Shown piece by piece: positions 43,515 through 51,436 of a stretch of DNA of 64,000 nucleotides; within the stretch, counting starts at the first letter, position 1; each line of letters opens with the position of its first letter. The notes beneath the pieces were generated by a model. It did no database searches. It was given only the letters and a program-made list of their open reading frames with translations, and had not been told where the DNA came from. Source of the DNA: Chryseobacterium pennae (lineage in GTDB: Bacteria > Bacteroidota > Bacteroidia > Flavobacteriales > Weeksellaceae). Position numbers and translations under genes: made by a program. The stretch lies in the NCBI RefSeq assembly GCF_003385515.1, contig NZ_QNVT01000030.1, positions 1-64,000 of the forward strand. Reading direction: 5' to 3'.

Positions 43515-43997
43515 ATGGAAGCATTGTTAGAATCCTATCAGATCACTCAAATTTTAAAATACAGATATCCGTTTCTTCTGATAGATAAAGTGACGGGTTA
43601 TATTCCCGGAAAAGAACTTACTGCTGTAAAAGCCGTCTCTATGGGTGAGCCCTATTTCGCAGGTCATTTTCCCGATTTCCCCATTATGCCTGGAGTTCTT
43701 ATTACGGAAGCTTTAGCACAGGCTTCATCGCTCATGCTGGCTTTAGATGATCTGGAATGGAAAAAAGGAGGACCTCTTCCTTTGACAGAAAGACCCATAA
43801 TAGGGGTTTTAGGAAATGTCCAGATTAATTTTCTAAAGTCGGTATTACCAGGATGCTTGCTGCAGCTGGAGGTAAGTATAGACTGGAGAAAAGGGCCTGC
43901 CTGCTCTATTCATGTAAAAGCATCGGCAGAAGGTTCTGTCTGTGCAAAAGGAAAAGTAACCGTAATGTTTATAGATAAAAATAAATTATCTGTTTAG
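43515..43997 (+). CDS. 3-hydroxyacyl-ACP dehydratase, FabZ-like
   Basis: The product has 160 residues and a single hot-dog fold. The catalytic His51 lies in AGHFPDFPIMPG, and Glu65 in ITEALAQA, with the family's 14-residue spacing. It starts immediately after the KS-beta stop and ends immediately before the thioesterase start. It should remove water from 3-hydroxyacyl-ACP to give trans-2-enoyl-ACP. Without an enoyl reductase, successive rounds would leave conjugated double bonds. Confidence 0.93.
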   Translation: MEALLESYQITQILKYRYPFLLIDKVTGYIPGKELTAVKAVSMGEPYFAGHFPDFPIMPGVLITEALAQASSLMLALDDLEWKKGGPLPLTERPIIGVLGNVQINFLKSVLPGCLLQLEVSIDWRKGPACSIHVKASAEGSVCAKGKVTVMFIDKNKLSV

Positions 43998-44726
43998 ATG
44001 GAATACAAAACACTATTGTTCTGTATTCCTTATGCAGGCGGCTCATCTTCCTCAATGTCTAATGTATCCAATGTACTGAATACGGAAGATGTGGAGGTAC
44101 ATTATTTAGAACTGCCGGGAAGGGGAATGAGAAGTACGGAACCTTTTCATTCAACATTAGAAGAAACTATAGAAGATATTTCAGATAAAATCAGAAGCAG
44201 ACTGCTAAGTAAAGACCAGCCTTTTATATTGTGGGGACACAGTATGGGAGCTGTTTTGGGCCTTCTTGTTTTATTTAATCTACAGAACGATTATATGCCA
44301 AAAGGATTGATCGTTTCAGGGATGCAGGCACCCCTGTTTCAGCCTGCAGAACTGCCGATGCCGAGAAAAAAGCGAAATGCCCTGCTGCTTGATATTCTTC
44401 CAACGAAATATGAAAGAAGCAAAAATGCCCCGATTTTTCAGAGAGTACAGCAGAAACGGATAGAGATTATGGAAAAAGATACAGCACTTTTAGAAGAAAA
44501 CCCCGTTGAAGACTGGCCGTCCATTATTATCGAAACTCCTTTGGCAGTAATCATAGCAGAAAATGATGAGCTGTATAATAATAAAGACTGCTATAAAGAT
44601 TGGAACCGTCATACGTCCAATACTACAAGCTATTTTCCTGTAGATGGAGGACATTTTTTTATGTTCCAGTATCCGAAGCAGACCTCTGCCCTGCTAAGTA
44701 AAATAATAAATGATTTAACACACTAA
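43998..44726 (+). CDS. Type II thioesterase (alpha/beta hydrolase)
   Basis: The product has 242 residues. The nucleophile is Ser82 in WGHSMGA, with a likely Asp190 (IAEND) and His219 (DGGHFF), and the N-terminal CIPYAGGSS and ELPGRG typical of NRPS/PKS editing thioesterases. Such enzymes strip stalled or wrong acyl groups from carrier proteins. It could serve the cluster's carrier protein, release a finished acyl chain, or assist the nearby NRPS. Confidence 0.9.
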   Translation: MEYKTLLFCIPYAGGSSSSMSNVSNVLNTEDVEVHYLELPGRGMRSTEPFHSTLEETIEDISDKIRSRLLSKDQPFILWGHSMGAVLGLLVLFNLQNDYMPKGLIVSGMQAPLFQPAELPMPRKKRNALLLDILPTKYERSKNAPIFQRVQQKRIEIMEKDTALLEENPVEDWPSIIIETPLAVIIAENDELYNNKDCYKDWNRHTSNTTSYFPVDGGHFFMFQYPKQTSALLSKIINDLTH

Positions 44727-44730
44727 ATCT

Positions 44731-46146
44731 ATGAAAGAAACTAAGATATTTTCTTCTCATATAAGTTCAGATTACCCCGAAAACTTTGATATGAAGAGTT
44801 TTTATAACTCCCTGAGGCAGGCAGCCACAAGTTCTATTTGGTTTGAAGTTTCTGAAACCGTAAACAATGACAACCACAGGCTGGTTTTTATTGCGGCAGA
44901 ATCTATTGCCTCATTACAGTCAAATAATGTGAATAAGCTTCAATACAGATCAGGAGAAAAGACAGAAACAATAGAAACTGACGAGCTTAATTTTTGGGAT
45001 AAAACAGCTGAATGGCAGAAAAAAAACATCCCTGAAAATAATTCTCATCCATATAATGGTCTTTTAGGTTTCAGCAGCTATGATTCTATACAGCTTATAG
45101 AAAATATTTCTCTGAAAAAATACGCTGAAGAAAGAGAAAGCAGCCAGTTGCCACTCTTCAAATTTTCTCTATACCGATATATTTATGTTTTCAATATCAC
45201 CCTCTCACAAGTTGTCTGCATCAATAACTATTATGATGGAGAAAGTGAAGAGATGACGGAAATGAAAGAACAGCTGAAAAACACCTTAAATACAGGACTA
45301 AATGGATTTCTAGTATCTGACGCAGAAGAAAAAGATTGCACGGAGGAAGAATTTTTAGAAAAAGTGAACAAAGCAAAACATCACTGCCAGATAGGGAATG
45401 TATTCCAGCTGGTCGTTTCCCGAAGATTTTCCAGAAACTATACAGGCGATCCGTGGACATTTTTTGTGAAGCTGAAAAACAACAGTGCCCAGTATTATTT
45501 CTTTCTGGAAGAAGAAAACTATACAATAGCAGGAGCATCACCAGAGACACATTTCAGTTCGTCAGATGGTTTGGCAATAGTAAAACCCATCGCAGGAACC
45601 TACAAAAAAACAATGCATAAAGAAAAGGATGCATTGCTGGAAAAAGAACTGCTGGCAGACCCTAAAGAAAATGCAGAGCACAATATGCTTGTTGATTTGG
45701 CAAGGAATGATCTCAGCAGATATGCAAAAGATGTATACATCAGTAAACTGAAGACCATAGAACATTATAATAATGTTATCCATATGGTAAGCCAGGTACA
45801 AGGCCAACTAAATACAGAGCTTAATACGGTCCGTCTGATCAAAGAATTTTTACCCGCAGGGACATTAAGTGGAGCGCCTAAATACAAGGCAGTACAGCTT
45901 ATTGATGATATAGAAAGCAGCAGTCGTTCATATTATGGAGGACTACTTGGCTGGATAGGATTTAATAATGATATCAATACCTGCATTCTTATAAGAAGTA
46001 CCTTATTTGAAAACGGAATGATGACTTACCGTGCCGGAGCCGGCGTTGTCATATCTTCTGATCCTCAAAAAGAGCTGGAAGAAGTAAACAATAAGATCAC
46101 CTTAATTCTAAACACGTTAAAAGAATTTAGATCGTATACATTATGA
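44731..46146 (+). CDS. Anthranilate synthase component I-like chorismate enzyme
   Basis: The product has 471 residues with the chorismate-binding fold: QLVVSRRF, GASPETHF, PIAGT (286-290), ENAEHNMLVDLARND, HMVSQVQG and PAGTLSGAPK. The Ala in PIAGT is typical of anthranilate-type enzymes, which add ammonia at C2. Aminodeoxychorismate synthases have Lys (PIKGT). The N-terminal LLES tryptophan-inhibition motif is not visible (IWFEVSE at its place). This suggests a dedicated anthranilate supply free of tryptophan control, comparable to PhnA next to the P. aeruginosa pqs operon. An aminodeoxyisochorismate product is an alternative. Confidence 0.88.
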   Translation: MKETKIFSSHISSDYPENFDMKSFYNSLRQAATSSIWFEVSETVNNDNHRLVFIAAESIASLQSNNVNKLQYRSGEKTETIETDELNFWDKTAEWQKKNIPENNSHPYNGLLGFSSYDSIQLIENISLKKYAEERESSQLPLFKFSLYRYIYVFNITLSQVVCINNYYDGESEEMTEMKEQLKNTLNTGLNGFLVSDAEEKDCTEEEFLEKVNKAKHHCQIGNVFQLVVSRRFSRNYTGDPWTFFVKLKNNSAQYYFFLEEENYTIAGASPETHFSSSDGLAIVKPIAGTYKKTMHKEKDALLEKELLADPKENAEHNMLVDLARNDLSRYAKDVYISKLKTIEHYNNVIHMVSQVQGQLNTELNTVRLIKEFLPAGTLSGAPKYKAVQLIDDIESSSRSYYGGLLGWIGFNNDINTCILIRSTLFENGMMTYRAGAGVVISSDPQKELEEVNNKITLILNTLKEFRSYTL

Positions 46147-46712
46147 AAAAAATACTGCTTGTAGACAATTACGATTCATTTACCTACAATCTCAAACAGC
46201 TCATTTCCGAATGTGGTGACTATAAGATTGATGTTTATAGGAATGATGCCTTTCAGCTGGAACTAGCACAGGATTATGATGCTATTGTTCTCTCTCCGGG
46301 CCCCGGAATACCACAGGATGCCGGGCTATGCATTCCTTTGATAAAGACTTATAAGCATTCAAAAAAAATATTGGGTATCTGTTTAGGACATCAGGCCATA
46401 GGAATCGCTTTTGGAGCTCACCTTATCAATACTTCTCAAGTTTATCACGGAGTCAGTTCCATAATTTCACTTAACAAAAATGAAAAAATCTATACAGAAT
46501 TGCCTGACCATATAGAAGTCGCAAGATATCACAGCTGGGTGGTGGAAAATCGTAATCTGCCTCAAAACTTGGTCATAACATCTACTGATGATCAAGAGAC
46601 AATCATGTCTCTGAGGCATGAAAAATATGATATTACGGGACTGCAATATCATCCTGAGAGTTTTCTTACTCCAAAGGGGAAAAAGATTGTACAAAATTGG
46701 CTGAAATTTTAA
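46143..46712 (+). CDS. Glutamine amidotransferase, anthranilate synthase component II
   Basis: The product has 189 residues and is a class I glutaminase of the TrpG/PabA family. Nucleophile Cys80 lies in LGICLGHQAIG, with His170 and Glu172 in QYHPES, and LSPGPGIPQDAG near 50-61. It delivers ammonia to the component I encoded just upstream, with which it overlaps by 4 bases (ATGA). It corresponds to PhnB in P. aeruginosa. It is the last gene of the cluster, and no terminator is obvious after it. Confidence 0.92.
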   Translation: MKKILLVDNYDSFTYNLKQLISECGDYKIDVYRNDAFQLELAQDYDAIVLSPGPGIPQDAGLCIPLIKTYKHSKKILGICLGHQAIGIAFGAHLINTSQVYHGVSSIISLNKNEKIYTELPDHIEVARYHSWVVENRNLPQNLVITSTDDQETIMSLRHEKYDITGLQYHPESFLTPKGKKIVQNWLKF

Positions 46713-46800
46713 AACCCCAAGAATCATCAAATGAATATTATGGAGTCTCTTTACTTTTATCCACCCACGCGTTCCCTATATTGCCATTGAAGTAATAGAG

Positions 46801-46812
46801 GGATTATAATCC
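46801..46812. promoter_or_regulatory. Perfect 12-bp palindrome before the peroxidase gene
   Basis: GGATTATAATCC is a perfect palindrome, flanked by GAG and CTC-like bases that nearly extend it. It lies 34 bases upstream of the peroxidase start and may be a regulator binding site. Confidence 0.35.
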
Positions 46813-46845
46813 TCAACAAAGTACACAATTTAAAATACTTTAAAA

Positions 46846-48072
46846 ATGAAAAATAAAAAATTATTTCTTTTACCCTTAATTATGTTGGGTATCGTTTCCT
46901 GTCAAAATGATAATATGTTAGAGCCAATCTCCGGGGAGAATCCTGAAGTTTCAGCTTTATCCAAGGCTAGACTGTCTAATACTTTGGCTGCTTTTTTTGG
47001 AAATAATATTGATTTGAATAATCTTGCCAATTACTCAAATCAGGAGATTCCATCCCACATTATTAGAGGCAATTCCACTTATATGAACCCTGTAACAGAT
47101 GCAGGAGCAACGCTAGGAAGAGTTTTGTTTTATGATAAGAACCTTTCTTCAAACAACACTGTTTCATGTGCAAGTTGCCATAAACAAGAATTAGCTTTTG
47201 GTGATGATAATATTGCAAGCCAGGGAGTAAACGGACAAACAGAGAGACATTCAATGAGATTGATCAATACCAGGTTTTCTGATGAGTCTCGCTTTTTCTG
47301 GGATAAAAGAGCATCTTCTTTGAAAGAGCAAACCTCTATCCCTATTAAAGACCACATAGAAATGGGCTTCAGTGGTACAAATGGAGATCCTTCATTTAAT
47401 GATCTCATTATTAAATTGGCCGCTTTACCCTATTATCAAGAATTATTCACCAAAGCTTATGGTAATTCTGAAATTAATGAAGATAAAATTCAAAGCGCAT
47501 TGTCCCAATTTGTATTAAGTATTACATCTTTTGACTCTAAATACGATCAGGGTAGAGCTCAGGCTCTTTCAGATTTTTCACCATTAAATAATTTTACAGA
47601 AGAAGAAAACCTGGGTAAAAATCTTTTTATGAAAATACCTGTGTTAAGTTTTTTAGTTACCGGTAACCGTATATCTGGTGGGCTTGGTTGTGCTGCTTGT
47701 CATCAAATTCCTGAACTCAGCATGGAACCTAATTCCGGGAATAATGGAATAATCAATAAGATCAACGGGAATGGTATTGATATTAGCGTTACAAGAGCAC
47801 CTTCCTTAAGAGACCTTGTCAATAGTAATGGAAGATCTAATGGACCAATGATGCACTCAGCAGTTATTACCACCCTGGAAGGAGTTGTAGATCACTATAA
47901 TAATGTACCCAAGAACACTCAAAATACTAACCTGGATACCCGTTTAGCTGGAGTCAAAAGCTTACGAGTTACAGAAAAGGAGAAAAAAGCAATTGTAGCA
48001 TTTCTTAAAACTCTTTCTGGAAAAAATGTATATGTAGACAAAAAATGGTCAAATCCTTTTATTAATCAATAA
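46846..48072 (+). CDS. Di-haem cytochrome c peroxidase lipoprotein (MauG/CcpA family)
   Basis: The product has 408 residues with a lipoprotein signal ending LGIVSC (Cys19). Two c-type haem sites are visible: CASCH in the N-terminal half and CAACH in the C-terminal half. The family segments LGRVLFYD, FFWDKRASSLKEQ and APSLRDL are present, so it is full length. It should reduce hydrogen peroxide, or oxidise another substrate, in the periplasm using electrons from a cytochrome. It follows the quinolone cluster by 133 bases on the same strand without an obvious terminator between. Read-through is possible but a functional link is unproven. Confidence 0.92.
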   Translation: MKNKKLFLLPLIMLGIVSCQNDNMLEPISGENPEVSALSKARLSNTLAAFFGNNIDLNNLANYSNQEIPSHIIRGNSTYMNPVTDAGATLGRVLFYDKNLSSNNTVSCASCHKQELAFGDDNIASQGVNGQTERHSMRLINTRFSDESRFFWDKRASSLKEQTSIPIKDHIEMGFSGTNGDPSFNDLIIKLAALPYYQELFTKAYGNSEINEDKIQSALSQFVLSITSFDSKYDQGRAQALSDFSPLNNFTEEENLGKNLFMKIPVLSFLVTGNRISGGLGCAACHQIPELSMEPNSGNNGIINKINGNGIDISVTRAPSLRDLVNSNGRSNGPMMHSAVITTLEGVVDHYNNVPKNTQNTNLDTRLAGVKSLRVTEKEKKAIVAFLKTLSGKNVYVDKKWSNPFINQ

Positions 48073-48103
48073 CAAACACCTTTTCTCATAAATTAATTTT
48101 GGT

Positions 48104-48143
48104 AAATAAGACATTTATAATTTCGTAAGTGTCTTATTTTTTT
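48104..48143 (+). terminator. Rho-independent terminator after the peroxidase gene
   Basis: AAATAAGACA pairs with TGTCTTATTT across a 16-base loop, and the T-run continues to 48143. It begins 31 bases after the stop codon. Confidence 0.85.
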
Positions 48144-48342
48144 ATAAGAATTAAATAAAATGTTAAGTGAATTTTAGATCCAAAAGGCAAAAGAATTATT
48201 TTCTCACCAAATTAGGATGGTCACTATATTGAAAATTATCAAAGGAGAAAAATACACCATCCGATACCACAAAAATAAAATTTAACCTATAAAGGCATAA
48301 AATATGCTGATATTTAAACAGATAACTTTAAAATGTAATGTC

Positions 48343-48513
48343 ATGAGAAGTTTATTATGGTTAATTGCAGTGATCTGCATTGTTGTATGGCTATTAGGAA
48401 TACTGGGAATTGTCCCCGGAATCAGTACAGGATATTTGATTCATATTTTGCTGGTTATAGCTATAGTTGTTGTTCTTTATAATATTATTACAGGGAGAAA
48501 ACCGTTGGATTGA
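48343..48513 (+). CDS. Small membrane protein, lmo0937/DUF5670-like
   Basis: The product has 56 residues starting MRSLLWLIAVICIVVWLLG at 48343. The longer in-frame start at 48304 adds 13 residues that break the hydrophobic N-terminus. Two transmembrane segments are separated by GIVPGISTGYLIH, and a short basic tail (GRKPLD) follows. The length and layout match the lmo0937 family, found widely as stress-associated small membrane proteins of unknown role. Confidence 0.8.
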   Translation: MRSLLWLIAVICIVVWLLGILGIVPGISTGYLIHILLVIAIVVVLYNIITGRKPLD

Positions 48514-48811
48514 TTATAAATAAAACCGTATTCTGTCTTCTCCATTCAATGTTAAGTCATATTGGGAGGATGATAAATTTATGCTAAAATTCAACGGTAA
48601 CTTAAGCTGGAGGATTTTTCTATTTTAGCATTCACGGCCCTTTCCCTATTAAAATACAGGGTATTTATTACTGAAATTAAATCAGTGAATGGCTAACCTG
48701 CTGTTTTATCACGTCTTATTTTTAACTACATTTGATGTGTTGAAATTCTTTTTGTTCAATTCTCAAAATGAACAGATTGTACTGCATTTGTATAAAAAAT
48801 TAAGATAATAT
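48514..48811. other. 298-bp intergenic stretch before surE
   Basis: No gene is visible. A weak inverted repeat, TGTTCA / TGAACA with a 10-base spacer (48753-48774), lies about 40 bases before surE. GCATTTG near 48784 is a poor match to a -7 box. Otherwise it is plain AT-rich spacer. Confidence 0.5.
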
Positions 48812-49600
48812 ATGGAAAGACCGCTTATTCTGGTTACTAATGATGATGGAATTACAGCTCCTGGTATCAGAAATTTGATCAGTTTTATGAACGAAATCGG
48901 AGAAGTAGTGGTAGTAGCCCCTAACTCTCCCCAAAGTGGAAAAGGCCACGCTATTACCATTAACTCTACGCTAAGCTACGAAGAGGTTACCCTTGATGGC
49001 CCGCAAACAGATTATTCCTGCAGCGGAACTCCTGTAGACTGCGTAAAAATGGCTCTTGATAAAATTATGACAAGAAGACCTGATATTGTAGTTTCAGGGA
49101 TTAATCATGGGGCCAATTCATCTATTAATGTAATCTATTCAGGAACAATGTCTGCCGCTGTGGAAGCTGGTGTGGAAGGAATTCCTGCCATCGGATTCTC
49201 ATTACTGGATTTCAGCTGGGAAGCAGATTTTACTCAGGCTAAAGAATTTATTCAGAATATTGTAAGAAAAACTCTTGAAAACCCGATGCCAAAAGGAATT
49301 GTTCTGAATGTGAACATCCCGAAACTTCCTGCCTCAGAAATAAAGGGAGTGAAAGTTTGTAAGCAGGCTCATGCTAAATGGGAAGAAAGCTTTGATGAAA
49401 GGGTAAATCCACACGGGAAAAAGTATTACTGGTTAACAGGTTACTTCAACAATATGGATGATTCTGAAGATGCTGATGAAACAGCTCTGGCTAACGGATA
49501 CATTTCTATCGTACCTGTGAAGTTTGACCTTACTGCATATGAGTATATGAAAACCCTAGAAGAAGTAATGGTTTTTGATACCGTAAAGGAAGTTAAATAA
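48812..49600 (+). CDS. surE: 5'/3'-nucleotidase SurE
   Basis: The product has 262 residues and begins PLILVTNDDGITAPG with the metal-binding Asp pair. It continues with the family motifs APNSPQSGKGHAI, SGTPVDCVKMAL, SGINHGAN and YSGTMSAAVEA. SurE is a metal-dependent cytoplasmic phosphatase acting on nucleoside monophosphates. The length is normal, and a strong terminator follows. Confidence 0.96.
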   Translation: MERPLILVTNDDGITAPGIRNLISFMNEIGEVVVVAPNSPQSGKGHAITINSTLSYEEVTLDGPQTDYSCSGTPVDCVKMALDKIMTRRPDIVVSGINHGANSSINVIYSGTMSAAVEAGVEGIPAIGFSLLDFSWEADFTQAKEFIQNIVRKTLENPMPKGIVLNVNIPKLPASEIKGVKVCKQAHAKWEESFDERVNPHGKKYYWLTGYFNNMDDSEDADETALANGYISIVPVKFDLTAYEYMKTLEEVMVFDTVKEVK

Positions 49601-49620
49601 TACTGTTATTAAGATATAGA

Positions 49621-49650
49621 AAAAGCGTGAAATTTGATTTTCACGCTTTT
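49621..49650. terminator. Rho-independent terminator after surE
   Basis: AAAAGCGTGAAA and TTTCACGCTTTT form a perfect 12-bp stem with a 6-base loop and flanking A and T runs. Confidence 0.93.
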
Positions 49651-49786
49651 TATTTTTACTCTCGCTGATTGAGTAGATACCGCAGATTTTTGTTACAAAT
49701 TATCAATTATACGCAATCATCTGTGAAAATCCGTATCCATCTGTGGTAGAATCTATTAGCTACAGATCGGGAACAGATGATTATGC

Positions 49787-51190
49787 TTAAAATAATACTT
49801 TGTCTTCTTTTCTCAATTCCTCAAGATAACTTTTCTTATCATCTCTATAGAAAAGGTTCATGGTTTCAAACGGAATTAATTTCAGATCTTTATTCACAAT
49901 GTGAACACAGGACTTCTTCACTGCTCTTACATCAAAATCATGAGCATCCATAAAGTTCATAATAATAATCCTGAACAGATTATCATAATCCAGATCCGGA
50001 GCACATACTTCAGGAAGGCAACAAAGCAGCTGATTAACCTTAGGCTTTACTTTATCGACAGAAATACCGGTACTGAAGATATCCAGCAACTGCATATGAA
50101 GCCCAGCATCCTGTTCATAAACAATGGTATTTTTGGATTCGTTGTTCAGAAGATCAGCAGGATTGATATAGCGGGTTAGGGGAATGATTTCTCCCTGAAG
50201 TTTTAAAATATATCCCATGGCTAAGGCATCCGGATTACACGGAACGGGAATAATATCATCAGAATTTAACAGTGGAAACTGATTCAGAATTTCCTGTCTT
50301 ACTTCCGTTAAAGTGATTTTCTCATGCGCAGAATCTTCCCTGTTTCTCCCTGCAATTTCTACCGGCTGGAAGGTAATTCCTCTTACACACTTCTGTTTTA
50401 AAGCAAATTCAATGATCTTTCCGATCTCATCAATATTTTTATCTTTCTGAAGGACAATAACCAAGGTGGTGGAAAGGTTTAGCTCATTCAGTTTCTCCAA
50501 AGCTTTCATCCTTACGGAAGTAAGATCTTTTCCTCTGAAATCTTCCAACACTTCAGGTTTAAAAGAATCAAACTGAAGATACACTTCAAATTCAGGAGCA
50601 TAGGTGGCCAGCTTTTCAGCAAAACCAGGATCATTGGCAATTCTTATCCCATTGGTATTCAACATTAAATGTTTAATGGGTTTTGACTTGGCAATATCCA
50701 TAATTTTGAAAAACTCCGGATGAATAGTAGGCTCTCCGCCACTGATCTGAACAACATCCGGTTCGCCTTCATTTTTAACAATGATATCAAACATGGCCTC
50801 AATTTCCTCAAGGCTTCTGTGGCTTCCATAATGTGGGGAAGACATGGCATAACAGGTTGGGCAGGTCAGATTACAGCGATCCGTAACTTCTACAATCGAA
50901 AGACAGCTATGCTGCTCATGATCCACACAAAGCCCACAGTCATAGGGACATCCGTATTCTACATCTGTTCCGAAATGAACCGGCATTTCTGAAGCTTTGT
51001 TATAGTTCCTTATATTTTTGTAATACTGAACATCGGAAGCAATTTTCGTTTTGAAAAAGCCATGATCAGGACATCTTTTGGTCATGAAAACAGCTTCATC
51101 TTCTATGATGATCTTCGCTCCTACCCTTTTCAGGCATTCCGGGCAAAGACTAATGGTATAATCGTAATAGGTATAGTTTCTTACTGGCAT
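49787..51190 (-). CDS. Radical SAM protein with two CxxxCxxC clusters (MJ0619/Tes-like)
   Basis: The product has 467 residues. An N-terminal zinc-ribbon-like part (Cys16, Cys19, Cys40) is followed by two CxxxCxxC motifs: Cys81-85-88 (CPYDCGLC) and Cys106-110-113 (CNLTCPTC). Then come SGGEPTIHPEF and a TIM-barrel-like core, and the C-terminal region has more Cys pairs (LLCCLPEVC). Two radical SAM cysteine motifs and this N-terminus recall the MJ0619 methyltransferase and tetraether-synthase (Tes) family. The substrate is unknown. It is the last gene of a three-gene minus-strand unit with a small membrane protein and an Lgt-like protein, which hints at a membrane-lipid role. Confidence 0.85.
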   Translation of the reverse strand: MPVRNYTYYDYTISLCPECLKRVGAKIIIEDEAVFMTKRCPDHGFFKTKIASDVQYYKNIRNYNKASEMPVHFGTDVEYGCPYDCGLCVDHEQHSCLSIVEVTDRCNLTCPTCYAMSSPHYGSHRSLEEIEAMFDIIVKNEGEPDVVQISGGEPTIHPEFFKIMDIAKSKPIKHLMLNTNGIRIANDPGFAEKLATYAPEFEVYLQFDSFKPEVLEDFRGKDLTSVRMKALEKLNELNLSTTLVIVLQKDKNIDEIGKIIEFALKQKCVRGITFQPVEIAGRNREDSAHEKITLTEVRQEILNQFPLLNSDDIIPVPCNPDALAMGYILKLQGEIIPLTRYINPADLLNNESKNTIVYEQDAGLHMQLLDIFSTGISVDKVKPKVNQLLCCLPEVCAPDLDYDNLFRIIIMNFMDAHDFDVRAVKKSCVHIVNKDLKLIPFETMNLFYRDDKKSYLEELRKEDKVLF

Positions 51191-51208
51191 AATTAATTTT
51201 TAAAATAT

Positions 51209-51436
51209 TTATCCACAGATATATCCGCTGATCAGGCCACAGACCAATAAACAGATAATAAAAGTCATTATAAACTGTTTTCTGCTGAATTTTCTGTTAT
51301 CCTTACTTTCATAGATTAGTTTCACAATAAAAGTAACAATAATAGAAAAAAACAGAGCGCCTATAATTATCATCCCAACGATCATAAAAAAAACACCTGC
51401 AAGGCTCCCGCCATCTAAAAATGTTAAGAGTTTCAT
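51209..51436 (-). CDS. Small two-helix membrane protein
   Basis: The product has 75 residues with two hydrophobic segments (about 12-42 and 55-73) separated by a basic loop (YESKDNRKFSRKQ). No family is recognised. Its start overlaps the stop of the Lgt-like gene by 4 bases, and its end lies 18 bases before the radical SAM gene, so the three are probably co-transcribed. Confidence 0.75.
   Translation of the reverse strand: MKLLTFLDGGSLAGVFFMIVGMIIIGALFFSIIVTFIVKLIYESKDNRKFSRKQFIMTFIICLLVCGLISGYICG

Noticed and set aside
30992..46712. Flexirubin or dialkylresorcinol pigment cluster
   Set aside because: Ketosynthases, ACP and dehydratase fit at first, but no DarA/DarB pair or tyrosine ammonia-lyase is present, and the PqsB/C/D/E/L matches explain more genes.
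30992..46712. p-Aminobenzoate/p-nitrobenzoate-primed aryl polyene
   Set aside because: Suggested by the AurF-like and PabAB-like genes. The chorismate enzyme has the anthranilate-type PIAGT motif, and PqsA/PqsD/PqsE-like genes point to anthranilate. It remains the main alternative.
48217..48285. 22-residue open frame between the peroxidase and the small membrane protein
   Set aside because: Too short, no recognisable similarity, no promoter or start context that supports it.
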